Shown: positions 54,697-61,723 of the stretch, in pieces
How the letters are laid out: each line of letters opens with the position of its first letter
How positions within the stretch are numbered: position 1 is the first letter of the stretch
From: Acinetobacter sp. LoGeW2-3
GTDB taxonomy: Bacteria > Pseudomonadota > Gammaproteobacteria > Pseudomonadales > Moraxellaceae
DNA length: 64,000 nucleotides
Reading direction: 5' to 3'
Assembly (NCBI RefSeq): GCF_002688565.1
Contig: NZ_CP024012.1
Location: 62,001-126,000 of the forward strand
The notes under the pieces: model-generated
The model's input: the letters and a program-made list of their open reading frames with translations, nothing else
Database searches by the model: none
What the model was told of the DNA's origin: nothing
Position numbers and translations under genes: made by a program

Positions 54697-54917
54697 ATTT
54701 ACATATTTTTCTTCGAATATAAAAAATAATAACCCTTATCTAAACATACCTATATTTTAGTATTACTTAACCATGATTTAGTAATACCAAGTCAATCATT
54801 TTTGATTCCCAACTATTTAGTATAAAAAAATTATTAATTTTATTAACTACTTATTTATATATTACATTACGTATTAATTAACGAATTTAATGAAAATTCC
54901 ATAGTTATTAGAGTTTG
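54697..54917. other. AT-rich upstream region of amt
   Basis: About 220 very AT-rich bp between the XRE-cupin terminator and the sigma-54 promoter of amt. It should hold activator (NtrC-type) sites and DNA-bending sequence. No clear NtrC palindrome was identified by eye and there is no coding potential. Confidence 0.35.
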
Positions 54918-54932
54918 TGGCATATGAATTGC
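54918..54932 (+). promoter_or_regulatory. sigma-54 promoter of amt
   Basis: TGGCATATGAATTGC has GG and GC exactly 10 nt apart, matching -24/-12 elements. Transcription would start near 54944, leaving a leader of about 100 nt before the ATG at 55044. This excludes an in-frame ATG at 54915 as the translation start. Confidence 0.75.
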
Positions 54933-55043
54933 TTTAGTAAATATGAAATAAATATTCTTTATAAGAATACTCATCAAACACTTTATTCAAGTAAACACAG
55001 GTTTTTTATATGTAGTTTATCGTGGGATTTATGGGAGCCATTC

Positions 55044-56360
55044 ATGATGTTGCAGAGTTTTAAAAAATTAATACTTGCAAGTTTATTGCTGTTTCCAGCA
55101 CTGGCATTTGCAGCAGATGCTATTGATGCACCAGCAACGGTGTGGGTCATGGTATCAACAGTGATTGTATTATTAATGTTTATACCAGGATTAGCACTGT
55201 TCTACGGCGGTATGGTTCGTTCTAAAAATATTCTTTCTGTTTTTAGTCAGTTTTTTGCGATTGCCAGCGTAGTCGGTATTTTATGGGTCGTCGTCGTATA
55301 CAGCTTGGCGACGGATACCACGGGTATGCAAGAAGGTGTCTACAATATTGGCAGTTTTGTCGGTGGGTTGAATGCTGCATTTTTGGCAGGTATCACCCCA
55401 GAGAGTATGGCTGGAGGAATTCCTGAATATATTGTCATTTTGTTTCTAATGACTTTTGCCATGATTACCCCTGCGATTGCTTTGGGTGGATTTGCTGAGC
55501 GAATGCATTTTGGTGCCATGGTATTATTTGCAGCACTCTGGACCGTTATTGTCTATGGTCCTCTGGCGCATATGGTATGGGGCGGAGATGGTGCATTATT
55601 TCATAACTGGGGTGTATTAGACTTCGCTGGTGGTACAGCAGTACATATCAGTGCCGGTGTGACTTCTTTTGTGGGTGCTTTAGTACTAGGTAAACGCAAA
55701 GGCTGGCCAACTACACCTATGCCTCCACACAATGTGGTATTTGTCCTGATTGGTGCGGCTTTCCTATGGGCAGGTTGGTTCGGCTTTAACGTCGGTTCTG
55801 CTTTGGCTATTGATGGCTCATCTTCTTTGATCTTTATGACCACCATGCTGGCAACATTAGGCGGGATCTTTGGCTGGATGCTGGTTGAAAAAATCTCAGC
55901 TGGACATGTGACTGCATTTGGTCTGGCATCTGGTGCCATTGCCGGCTTAGTGGGAATCACCCCTGCTGCTGCTTTTGTTGGACCATTTGGCGCGATTGCC
56001 ATTGGCTTCCTGGCAAGCATTTCTGTGTTCTACTCAATTACTATCCTTAAACGTAAACTAGGTGCTGATGATGCCTTAGATGTATTCTCAGTGCATGGTA
56101 TTGGTGGTGTAGTCGGATGTATTTTGACTGCGATCTTCTGTATTCCTTCACTTGGAGGAAATGTTGAGGATGTTTCTGTCATTCCTCAGATTCTGGCTCA
56201 AATCGCAAGTATTGTCTTTACCTTCATTTATGTCGGCGTGTTGTCCTGGATTCTGCTTAAGATTGTAGGTTTGATTATGCCATTACGTGTTAGTGAAGAA
56301 GAGGAAGAAACCGGTTTGGATAAAACCGACCATAACGAAAGTGCTTATAATCTGTATTAG
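55044..56360 (+). CDS. amt: ammonium transporter Amt
   Basis: About 438 residues. A cleaved signal peptide (MMLQSFKKLILASLLLFPALAFA) is followed by 11 membrane segments. Signatures include FYGGMVRSKNILSVF, WVVVVYSLA, AHMVWGGDGALFHNWGVLDFAGGTAVHISAGVTSFVGALVLGKRKG with the first pore His, PPHNVVFVLIGAAFLWAGWFGFN and DVFSVHGIGGVVGCILTAIF with the second pore His. It moves ammonium across the inner membrane. GGGAG about 7 nt upstream supports 55044/55047. The C-terminal tail (EEEEETGLDKTDHNESAYNLY) is acidic. The gene belongs with the glnT-glx nitrogen cluster and shares its sigma-54-type promoter. No adjacent GlnK gene is present. Confidence 0.92.
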   Translation: MMLQSFKKLILASLLLFPALAFAADAIDAPATVWVMVSTVIVLLMFIPGLALFYGGMVRSKNILSVFSQFFAIASVVGILWVVVVYSLATDTTGMQEGVYNIGSFVGGLNAAFLAGITPESMAGGIPEYIVILFLMTFAMITPAIALGGFAERMHFGAMVLFAALWTVIVYGPLAHMVWGGDGALFHNWGVLDFAGGTAVHISAGVTSFVGALVLGKRKGWPTTPMPPHNVVFVLIGAAFLWAGWFGFNVGSALAIDGSSSLIFMTTMLATLGGIFGWMLVEKISAGHVTAFGLASGAIAGLVGITPAAAFVGPFGAIAIGFLASISVFYSITILKRKLGADDALDVFSVHGIGGVVGCILTAIFCIPSLGGNVEDVSVIPQILAQIASIVFTFIYVGVLSWILLKIVGLIMPLRVSEEEEETGLDKTDHNESAYNLY

Positions 56361-56573
56361 TTCAGACTTGATCGTACATTCTTCTTGAAAAAGAGAAAGT
56401 TACCCGTTTTGATAAAGGTGTCGAAATCTTAATCAAACAAAGGTAACTTTCTTATGTTGCATACTAACAATCAAATCATTAAACACCTAATACTTCTTAG
56501 CAGCTACTTGCTTGATTGACTAAGATATTAGTTTCTCTTCTAATACCTATATTTTCTAAATATTAAAATTGAA
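56361..56573. other. possible IS481-type left-end remnant
   Basis: GAAAGTTACC (56394-56403) and GGTAACTTTC (56442-56451) form a 10-bp inverted repeat. They are followed by an ATG at 56454 reading MLHTNNQIIKH, which resembles the N-terminus of certain IS481-family transposases, and then loss of similarity and a stop after 21 codons. It is probably the leftover end of an element. The rest of the interval shows no feature beyond the weak leader of the next gene. Confidence 0.35.
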
Positions 56574-57326
56574 ATGAATCATATAAATCGTATTTTCAGA
56601 ATCCTAGTCATTACCAGTGCAATCAGTACCAGTGCTATTGCTGCAGATATGCCTTTCAAATTTACTCATTACGGTAACTTCAAGCATATGATGCATACCG
56701 GTGATGATCGAGGCACCGTTAAACTCTCGGAAGTACCACAACAGAAAAATACATGGGGCTTAGGGGCACTTGCAGGACGTACAGGTGAAATTATTCAAAT
56801 GGATGGCAAAATTCTAGTGAGCCCAGGTAGTGATTTAAACGGGAAAATCTTGCCTCATGATCCAAATGAACAGGCCTTTCTTTTTGCAAGCGGCCAAGTT
56901 TCGAAATGGCATGATATTTCCCTGTCATCAGATATGAACCAATCTCAGTTAGAAGCATTCATCTTAGAAGAGGCAAAACGCTTAGGGCTATCAACTGAGC
57001 AGCCTTTTGTCTTTCGTCTGCAAGGAAAATATCCTCAATTACGCTGGCATGTTGTGACAGGTAAAAAACCTCAACCAGTGACTGAGCAAACAGGCAGTCA
57101 TACCACTCATGCAAAAAAACATCATGTAGAAAAGTATATTTTCAATAATCCTGATGCTCGAGGACAATTAATTGGGATATACAGTGGTCCTCAATTAGAA
57201 AGTGTAGTGACTCACCCAAATGAGTATTTTCATGCTCATTATATTGATGATCAGGCTGATATTTCTGGTCATGTAGAAGCTTACTCAGTAGCAAAAGGTA
57301 CTATTCTCAAGTTGCCTCTTCAGTAA
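56574..57326 (+). CDS. exported acetolactate-decarboxylase-like protein
   Basis: A 250-residue protein with a signal peptide ending ISTSAIAA at about residue 23. The mature part matches the acetolactate decarboxylase (AlsD/BudA) fold: FTHYGNFKHMMHTGD, GLGALAGRTGEIIQMDGKIL and the metal site in PNEYFHAHYIDDQADISGHVEAYSV. His 220, 222 and 233 show the same +2/+11 spacing as the zinc ligands of AlsD. AlsD makes acetoin from 2-acetolactate in the cytoplasm, so an exported form is unusual, and a Gly/His-rich insert (TEQTGSHTTHAKKHHVEKY, about 165-183) is also atypical. It stands alone, followed by an ISNCY-type element. Confidence 0.7.
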   Translation: MNHINRIFRILVITSAISTSAIAADMPFKFTHYGNFKHMMHTGDDRGTVKLSEVPQQKNTWGLGALAGRTGEIIQMDGKILVSPGSDLNGKILPHDPNEQAFLFASGQVSKWHDISLSSDMNQSQLEAFILEEAKRLGLSTEQPFVFRLQGKYPQLRWHVVTGKKPQPVTEQTGSHTTHAKKHHVEKYIFNNPDARGQLIGIYSGPQLESVVTHPNEYFHAHYIDDQADISGHVEAYSVAKGTILKLPLQ

Positions 57327-57415
57327 TCTATGATGCAATCTAGAATAGTTTAAATATCTCAAATCGAAGATCTTTTTATTGGTGGGAAGATAGACACTTT
57401 AAATGGGTTCTAACA

Positions 57416-57420
57416 AGGAC
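57416..57420. repeat. 5-bp target duplication, left copy
   Basis: AGGAC directly left of the ISNCY/IS1202-type element. The matching copy is at 58903-58907. Confidence 0.75.
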
Positions 57421-58902
57421 TGTTATTCCCAAGTAGAAATGTCCTACCTAAAAACCAAATAGAAATGTCCTATACAGACATTTCCAAGTCAAGCACAGGA
57501 TTCAGATATCGTTGTTGAACTGCTGTTTTCTGTGCTCGTCTACGGGGCATCTTTTGAGAACGATTACGTTTGTTTCGTTGTTCTAATTCTTCATGCTGTT
57601 GTTGAATATGGTTCAGAACAGCACCTAAACGTTTATTTTCAACAATCTCTCGCTGATTGAGTGGGCTTAACTTATCGAAGATGCTGTAATTGATTTTTCG
57701 ACCTTCATATTCAATTGCAACTGTACCATCCGGGTATTCTAGAAACTCAAGATACTTGCCGATCAGCCTTTGATTTTCTTCCGTATTTTCCAGAAGATAT
57801 ACGCATTTATCATAAGTAATCGTCAGACTATTCGTGACTCTGCGGGGTTCACGCCAGGTAAAAATATCATCTAACTGCTCAGCAGTTTCGCTGACAGTCC
57901 GGTGTAGATCCTTGGGATTAAAGGCCATCTTGGCAAATTTACGATTAAATTGCTCAATAAAGCAGGGTAACCATCCATTCGCTTCCTCAATCGAACCGAT
58001 GCCTGCCAGACGCATTTCTTTAATCAGACGATCCTGAAGAGTTCTATTGACTCGTTCTACACGGCCTTTGGCCTGTGGTGAATTGGCGAAGATGATATCG
58101 ATATTCAGAGTGCTGAGCACGCGTCCGAATTGCGTGATCTTGGAGTCTTTCTTACTACTTTGATTTACCCTAAAGACTGAATGTTTGTCGCTATAAAATG
58201 CTAAAGGCTTACCGTGCTGTTCGATATATAAACGTGTTGAAATCATATAGTCAAAGGCTGATTCTGACTCACAGAAGCGTAAATGCTGCAATTTTCCTGT
58301 AGCATCGTCGATAAATACTAGCAGACAGCATTTAGGGGCTCGTCCTTCAAACCAGTCATGATGTGAGCCATCAATCTGGATCAGTTCACCATAACAGTCC
58401 CGGTTATAACGAGGCTGATACGGCCGTTTCAGGCGCTTAGCGCGAGGAATCCATAAATCGGCTGCAATCATCCAGGAACGCAGTGTTTCCACTGAAATAT
58501 TGAATCCATGAATGGTCGTCAGCTTTTCATGCGCTAGAGTGGGTCCAAAACCATGGAATTGCTCAGCGACCAGATTGAGGCACTTGAGTCTGAGCTCTTC
58601 AGGAAGCCTGGAATTGCTGATTTGGCCACGTGCAGCATGTGCTAATGCAGTTGCACCTTGAGTTTTATATTTTTGCAATAAACGTCTGATCTGACGTTCT
58701 GAAATATGAAGTAGCTGAGCAGCTTGGGACTGAGTTATGCGTTGATCACAGATTTCTTGCAAGACCGACAATCTTTTAAGTTCTTTATCCGACATAGACA
58801 CCAACATATCAAACCGTCCGCTAAGGAAATTGCAAAAGTGCATATTCTAAAAGCGGACATTTTTACTTTGGAGAAACCGGACATTTCTATTTTGGGCTTA
58901 CA
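57421..58902 (-). mobile_element. ISNCY/IS1202-family element next to pdif site
   Basis: A 1482-bp element with about 24-bp imperfect inverted repeats: TGTTATTCCCAAGTAGAAAT... at 57421 and the complement of the ...TTTCTATTTTGGGCTTACA end at 58902, both with internal AGAAATGTCC repeats. It is flanked by AGGAC direct repeats. The right copy (58903-58907) is immediately followed by the XerC arm at 58908. ISAjo2-type members of this family are known to insert 5 bp from XerC arms of pdif sites, and this copy fits exactly. Confidence 0.85.
57470..58807 (-). CDS. ISNCY/IS1202-family transposase
   Basis: About 445 residues (frame open to 58843). N-terminal helix-turn-helix DQRITQSQAAQLLHISERQIRRLLQKYKTQG, a GFGPTLAHEKL segment, then an rve-type DDE core: IQIDGSHHDWFEGR (Asp 1), FIDDATGKLQHLRF, AFYSDKHSVFRVNQS (Asp 2) and SPQAKGRVERVNRTLQDRL (Glu). 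A basic C-terminal tail (EQRNKRNRSQKMPRRRAQKTA) ends the protein. It is the only gene of the element. Possible starts are the ATGs at 58843, 58807 and 58795; the middle one (MLVSMSDKEL) is taken here. Confidence 0.85.
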   Translation of the reverse strand: MLVSMSDKELKRLSVLQEICDQRITQSQAAQLLHISERQIRRLLQKYKTQGATALAHAARGQISNSRLPEELRLKCLNLVAEQFHGFGPTLAHEKLTTIHGFNISVETLRSWMIAADLWIPRAKRLKRPYQPRYNRDCYGELIQIDGSHHDWFEGRAPKCCLLVFIDDATGKLQHLRFCESESAFDYMISTRLYIEQHGKPLAFYSDKHSVFRVNQSSKKDSKITQFGRVLSTLNIDIIFANSPQAKGRVERVNRTLQDRLIKEMRLAGIGSIEEANGWLPCFIEQFNRKFAKMAFNPKDLHRTVSETAEQLDDIFTWREPRRVTNSLTITYDKCVYLLENTEENQRLIGKYLEFLEYPDGTVAIEYEGRKINYSIFDKLSPLNQREIVENKRLGAVLNHIQQQHEELEQRNKRNRSQKMPRRRAQKTAVQQRYLNPVLDLEMSV

Positions 58903-58907
58903 AGGAC
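58903..58907. repeat. 5-bp target duplication, right copy
   Basis: AGGAC between the ISNCY/IS1202-type element and the XerC arm of pdif site A. Confidence 0.75.
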
Positions 58908-58935
58908 GTTTCGTATAACGTGTATTATGTTAATT
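58908..58935 (+). other. pdif-like XerC/XerD site A (C/D orientation)
   Basis: XerC arm GTTTCGTATAA (58908-58918), 6-nt spacer CGTGTA and XerD arm TTATGTTAATT (58925-58935), followed by TTAGG as in sites B and C. This matches the 28-bp dif/pdif format of Acinetobacter plasmids. Confidence 0.85.
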
Positions 58936-58957
58936 TTAGGGGAATTAAAGAGTAGAA

Positions 58958-59161
58958 ATGAGCTTAAATCTAAATAATAAAAAATTTATAAATGCTAAAA
59001 ACACCTCTAATGGAGAAGTATCTCATGAGACTATTTTTAATTATTATCAAATCGGTAAGCGTATAGAAGCTACCTATTCTGGTGGCAGTATTACCAATGG
59101 ACATTTACTAGGTTTCATGGACTGCTCCCAGTATCCTAGACACGAGACGGCCTCATTTTGA
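58958..59161 (+). pseudogene. 5' fragment of a conserved small-protein gene cut by IS3 element
   Basis: MSLNLNNKKFINAKNTSNGEVSHETIFNYYQIGKRIEATYSGGSITNGHLLGF is the start of a widespread protein annotated in databases as 'N-acetylglutamate synthase'-like (a misnomer for a beta-rich protein of about 110 residues). Genuine sequence ends at about 59117, where the IS3-family end TGGACTGC begins. The rest of the frame (MDCSQYPRHETASF) is IS sequence. No continuation was found on the other side of the IS. Confidence 0.7.
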
Positions 59162-60047
59162 AGCTGCCTCAAAGGCTTCCGGACTCATCCCATCGAGATG
59201 CGAATGACGCCTGATTCGATTGTAAAACATCTCGATGTAATCAAATACATCTGCACGAGCCATTTCTCGTGTTTTATAGATCCTCTTTTTAATTCTTTCC
59301 TTCTTCAAGCTGCTAAAAAAGGATTCAGCAACAGCATTGTCCCAACAGTTTCCACGACGACTCATACTCGGAACTAAATTATGCTTCTGACAGAATTTCT
59401 GCCAGTCTCCGCTACTGTATTGTGAGCCTTGGTCTGAGTGTATGATCACAGGTTCATTGGGTCTGCGTCGCCATACCGCCATTAAAAGTGCATCCAAAAC
59501 GATATCCTTGGCAAGCGTAGGTTTCATTGACCAACCGATGACTTTTCTCGAATATAAATCGAGAACCACAGCCAGATATAACCAGCCTTGCCAGGTGCGG
59601 ATGTAGGTAATATCAGTCACCCAAGAGGTATCCGGTGTGTTTACAACAAATTCTCGATTTAAATGGTTAGGTGGCACAATCTGAGGACGACCACGACCAT
59701 AGCTTTTATGCTTCTTATATCCTCGAACAGCGGCAATACCATTGTGCTTCATGATCTTCAGCACACGATTAGGTCCACAGCTTTCACCTAGCTCTTTAAG
59801 ATCCAGCGTAATGCGACGATAACCGTAGATGCCATAACTGGCATCATAAGAAGAACGGATGAGCTGTAATAACCGCTTATCTTCAATAGTCCTGCCTGAT
59901 TCGGGTTCATGCAACCAAGCATAGTAGCCAGCACGAGCAATCTTAAGAACCCGACACATCGTTTTAATCTTAAATTGATGGCTGTATTCCAGGATAAACT
60001 GATACTTTACTCGGGCAGGCTTGCAAAGTACCTTGCGGCCTTTTTTA
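59153..60047 (-). CDS. IS3 transposase OrfB (integrase-core part of OrfAB)
   Basis: Translated by -1 frameshift from orfA; the first internal Met is at 59959. From the slip site the frame reads GRKVLCKPARVKYQFILEYSHQFKIKTMCRVLKIARAGYYAWL, then the IS3 core: SWVTDITYIRTWQGWLYLAVVLDLYSRKVIGW (Asp 1), IIHSDQGSQYSSGDWQKF (Asp 2) and SRRGNCWDNAVAESFFSSLKKERI (Glu, 35 residues after the second Asp). The protein is complete to its normal C-terminus (DGMSPEAFEAASK). Confidence 0.85.
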
Positions 60048-60291
60048 GAATATCCCGTTCCTCTTCAGTTTGTTTGAGCTGACTTTTAAGGCGAAGGATT
60101 TCTTTCTTTGCTTCGAGTAGTTCATGTTCATCAGGGTTGTTGCGTAAAGGCTGTACGGCCTTTAGCCATTTATAAATGCTGTGCTGTGATACACCTAAAC
60201 GTTCTGCCACATCGGTGACAGAATATCCACGTTCAGTAATCAATTTAACAGCTTCATCTTTAAATTCTGGGGTGTATCGTTGTCCACTCAT
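60007..60291 (-). CDS. IS3 transposase OrfA with frameshift site
   Basis: 94 residues. HTH_Tnp_1 domain: YTPEFKDEAVKLITERGYSVTDVAERLGVSQHSIYKWLKAV. It is followed by a leucine-zipper-like region (ELLEAKKEILRLKSQLKQTEEERDILKKAARYF). Near the 3' end the minus strand has the slippery heptamer A-AAA-AAG (60046-60040, with the first A at 60047). At this site a -1 slip joins OrfA to the OrfB frame. An AGGAG box precedes the ATG. Confidence 0.85.
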   Translation of the reverse strand: MSGQRYTPEFKDEAVKLITERGYSVTDVAERLGVSQHSIYKWLKAVQPLRNNPDEHELLEAKKEILRLKSQLKQTEEERDILKKAARYFASLPE

Positions 60292-60351
60292 AATGTTCTC
60301 TCCTATGCAAAAAGAATAGACGAAATTTGTCTAGGAGAGTGGTGGCAGTCC

Positions 60352-60390
60352 AATCTAACTAAAAGGTGTCTACAAAATCGGTGGCTATTC
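60352..60390. repeat. solo IS3/IS51-type end between IS and pdif site B
   Basis: On the minus strand GAATAGCCACCGATTTTGTA followed by GACACCTTTTAG looks like a terminal repeat of another IS3-family (IS51-group) element: TAGACAC sits at the same distance from the end as in the left end at 59118. No transposase belongs to it. It abuts pdif site B. Confidence 0.5.
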
Positions 60391-60418
60391 ACTTCGTATA
60401 ATCCGTATTATATTAATT
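60391..60418 (+). other. pdif-like XerC/XerD site B (C/D orientation)
   Basis: XerC arm ACTTCGTATAA (60391-60401), spacer TCCGTA, XerD arm TTATATTAATT (60408-60418; one change from the TTATGTTAATT of A and C), then TTAGG. Confidence 0.85.
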
Positions 60419-60438
60419 TTAGGAGATATTAAATTAGA

Positions 60439-60864
60439 TTAATCAAAATAATCTTCTAGTTCATTCCAGCTTGGTAACTCTAAGTATTCTTTATCTAGTG
60501 CTATTACAGGCGACCAATTAATCTTTGACGTAAGACAAAACCCTAGTCTTTTCTTAATTACAGGCACTTCATTTAATAATCCAAGTGGAATCCATATGAA
60601 TGAGCTATTTCCAACTTTGTTAGGAATTGGAGATCCACAACCCGTACAAAAGCAAGAAGTAAAGCCTGAATCTTTTTTAAATATGCCAATTGAATCCGTA
60701 CCAGAAACCCACTCAAATAACGTCTCATTCACCAACGTAGCTGAATTTGCTCCAGTACCACTTTGTTTACGACATAAACTGCAATGACAGTGATACATCG
60801 TCTCAATATCTTTATTGACTAGGAATTCAACCTTACCACACAAGCAACTACCACTATTTTTCAT
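60439..60864 (-). CDS. GFA/CENP-V-family zinc-binding protein
   Basis: A 141-residue GFA-domain protein. Zinc ligands are in GSCLCGKVEFLVN (CxC), YHCHCSLCRKQSGTGANSATLVN (CxCxxC) and FTSCFCTGCGSPIPNK (CxxC). The family is named after glutathione-dependent formaldehyde-activating enzyme, but most members have unknown thiol-related roles. It is the only gene between pdif sites B and B', making a single-gene pdif module. The ribosome site is weak. It runs opposite to the neighbouring HigBA genes. Confidence 0.85.
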   Translation of the reverse strand: MKNSGSCLCGKVEFLVNKDIETMYHCHCSLCRKQSGTGANSATLVNETLFEWVSGTDSIGIFKKDSGFTSCFCTGCGSPIPNKVGNSSFIWIPLGLLNEVPVIKKRLGFCLTSKINWSPVIALDKEYLELPSWNELEDYFD

Positions 60865-60937
60865 AATTTTAAGATTTTATTGATGCAAGCTTTCTAAGCA
60901 TAAATCATTTTCTATTTATTGACCTTAGATAAGCCTC

Positions 60938-60965
60938 ACTTAACATAATGGTGGTTATACAAAAT
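60938..60965 (-). other. pdif-like site B' (inverted, D/C orientation)
   Basis: On the plus strand ACTTAACATAA (XerD arm reversed, 60938-60948), spacer TGGTGG, and TTATACAAAAT (XerC arm reversed, 60955-60965). The reverse complement reads ATTTTGTATAA-CCACCA-TTATGTTAAGT. It lies between the GFA and HigBA genes and gives the alternating C/D, D/C, C/D order typical of pdif modules. Confidence 0.75.
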
Positions 60966-61041
60966 TAACAAATCACAGGATGAATATACTTGCATATTGT
61001 ATTCGATCGAATACAATTAAGTGAGAAGAAAAGGAATCCTC

Positions 61042-61338
61042 ATGATTGAAATTAAACGTCTACCTGAGTTTGATGAATGGTTAGATGGCATTAAAGACAA
61101 TATGACCCGAATTCGCTTGAATCGTAGATTAGATAAGGTTCAACGTGGTAATTGGGGAGATATTAAGCCCTTACAAGATGGGGTTTGGGAAATGAGGGAG
61201 TTCTTTGGATCAGGCTGGCGGATGTATTACATCCAGCATGGTGATGTTGTTATTGTGATGCTTGGTGGAGGAGATAAATCTACACAGCAAGACGATATCA
61301 AGCGAGCAGTCAAATTATCGAAAACATTGGAGGATTAA
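61042..61338 (+). CDS. higB: HigB/RelE-ParE-family toxin
   Basis: 98 residues. MIEIKRLPEFDEWLDGIKDNMTRIRLNRRLDKVQRGNWGDIKPLQDGVWEMREFFGSGWRMYYIQHGDVVIVMLGGGDKSTQQDDIKRAVKLSKTLED is the 'addiction module killer protein' subgroup of RelE-like mRNA interferases (toxin-first order). AAAAGGA lies upstream of the ATG at 61042. The in-frame GTG at 61021 lacks a suitable site. The antitoxin gene starts 1 bp after its stop. It forms a pdif module between sites B' and C. Confidence 0.85.
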   Translation: MIEIKRLPEFDEWLDGIKDNMTRIRLNRRLDKVQRGNWGDIKPLQDGVWEMREFFGSGWRMYYIQHGDVVIVMLGGGDKSTQQDDIKRAVKLSKTLED

Positions 61339-61339
61339 A

Positions 61340-61630
61340 ATGGTTAAAGTTTCTGATTTACCAAGTTTTGATATGGCTGAGTCACTCAAAACTGAAGAAG
61401 ACATTGTGATGTATCTCAATATGGTTCTTGAAGAGAATGATCCAGCTGAATTAGCTCATGCGCTTGGTGTAATTGCAAAAGCTCGTGGCATGACTCAAAT
61501 TGCGAAAGAAGCAGGAATTGGGCGTGAGGCACTGTACAAAGCCCTACGTCAGGATTCAGCACCACGTTTTGACACGATTAATCGTGTAGTGAATGCTTTA
61601 GGCCTAAAACTCACAGTACAGCACGCCTAA
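61340..61630 (+). CDS. higA: HigA-like antitoxin
   Basis: 96 residues. MVKVSDLPSFDMAESLKTEEDIVMYLNMVLEENDPAELAHALGVIAKARGMTQIAKEAGIGREALYKALRQDSAPRFDTINRVVNALGLKLTVQHA is the 'addiction module antidote protein' type. Residues about 40-95 form an XRE-like helix-turn-helix (MTQIAKEAGIGREALYKAL) for autoregulation. GGAGG 6 nt before the ATG at 61340 fixes the start against a longer frame from 61262. A terminator at 61649-61677 ends the pair just before pdif site C. Confidence 0.88.
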   Translation: MVKVSDLPSFDMAESLKTEEDIVMYLNMVLEENDPAELAHALGVIAKARGMTQIAKEAGIGREALYKALRQDSAPRFDTINRVVNALGLKLTVQHA

Positions 61631-61648
61631 AACTTTAAAAAATATAGT

Positions 61649-61677
61649 AAAAATGGGACCCAAAGGCTCCCATTTTT
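61649..61677 (+). terminator. terminator of higBA
   Basis: AAAAATGGGA (61649-61658) pairs perfectly with TCCCATTTTT (61668-61677). Confidence 0.85.
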
Positions 61678-61678
61678 A

Positions 61679-61706
61679 GCTTCGTATAAGGTGTATTATG
61701 TTAATT
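61679..61706 (+). other. pdif-like XerC/XerD site C (C/D orientation)
   Basis: XerC arm GCTTCGTATAA (61679-61689), spacer GGTGTA, XerD arm TTATGTTAATT (61696-61706), then TTAGG. It is nearly identical to site A over 32 bp. Confidence 0.88.
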
Positions 61707-61723
61707 TTAGGAAATCTTAAGCT

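Larger units (their letters stand above)
59118..60351 (-). mobile_element. IS3-family (IS51-group-like) element
   Basis: Ends TGGACTGCTCCC... at 59118 and, on the other strand, TGGACTGCCACC... from 60351. Both continue with CCTAGACA at the same offset. OrfA and orfB with a frameshift signal lie inside and look intact. The flanks (TTTCA and ATCTA) show no target duplication, and the right side continues into a further IS-like end (60352-60390). This suggests a deletion or a nested insertion rather than a simple recent jump. Confidence 0.75.

Noticed and set aside
54915..55043. N-terminal extension of the ammonium transporter from an ATG at 54915
   Set aside because: It runs through a sigma-54 promoter (54918-54932) and precedes a normal signal peptide. 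GGGAG supports the start at 55044.
55601..56020. 139-codon minus-strand open frame inside amt
   Set aside because: Antisense shadow of a conserved membrane protein gene.
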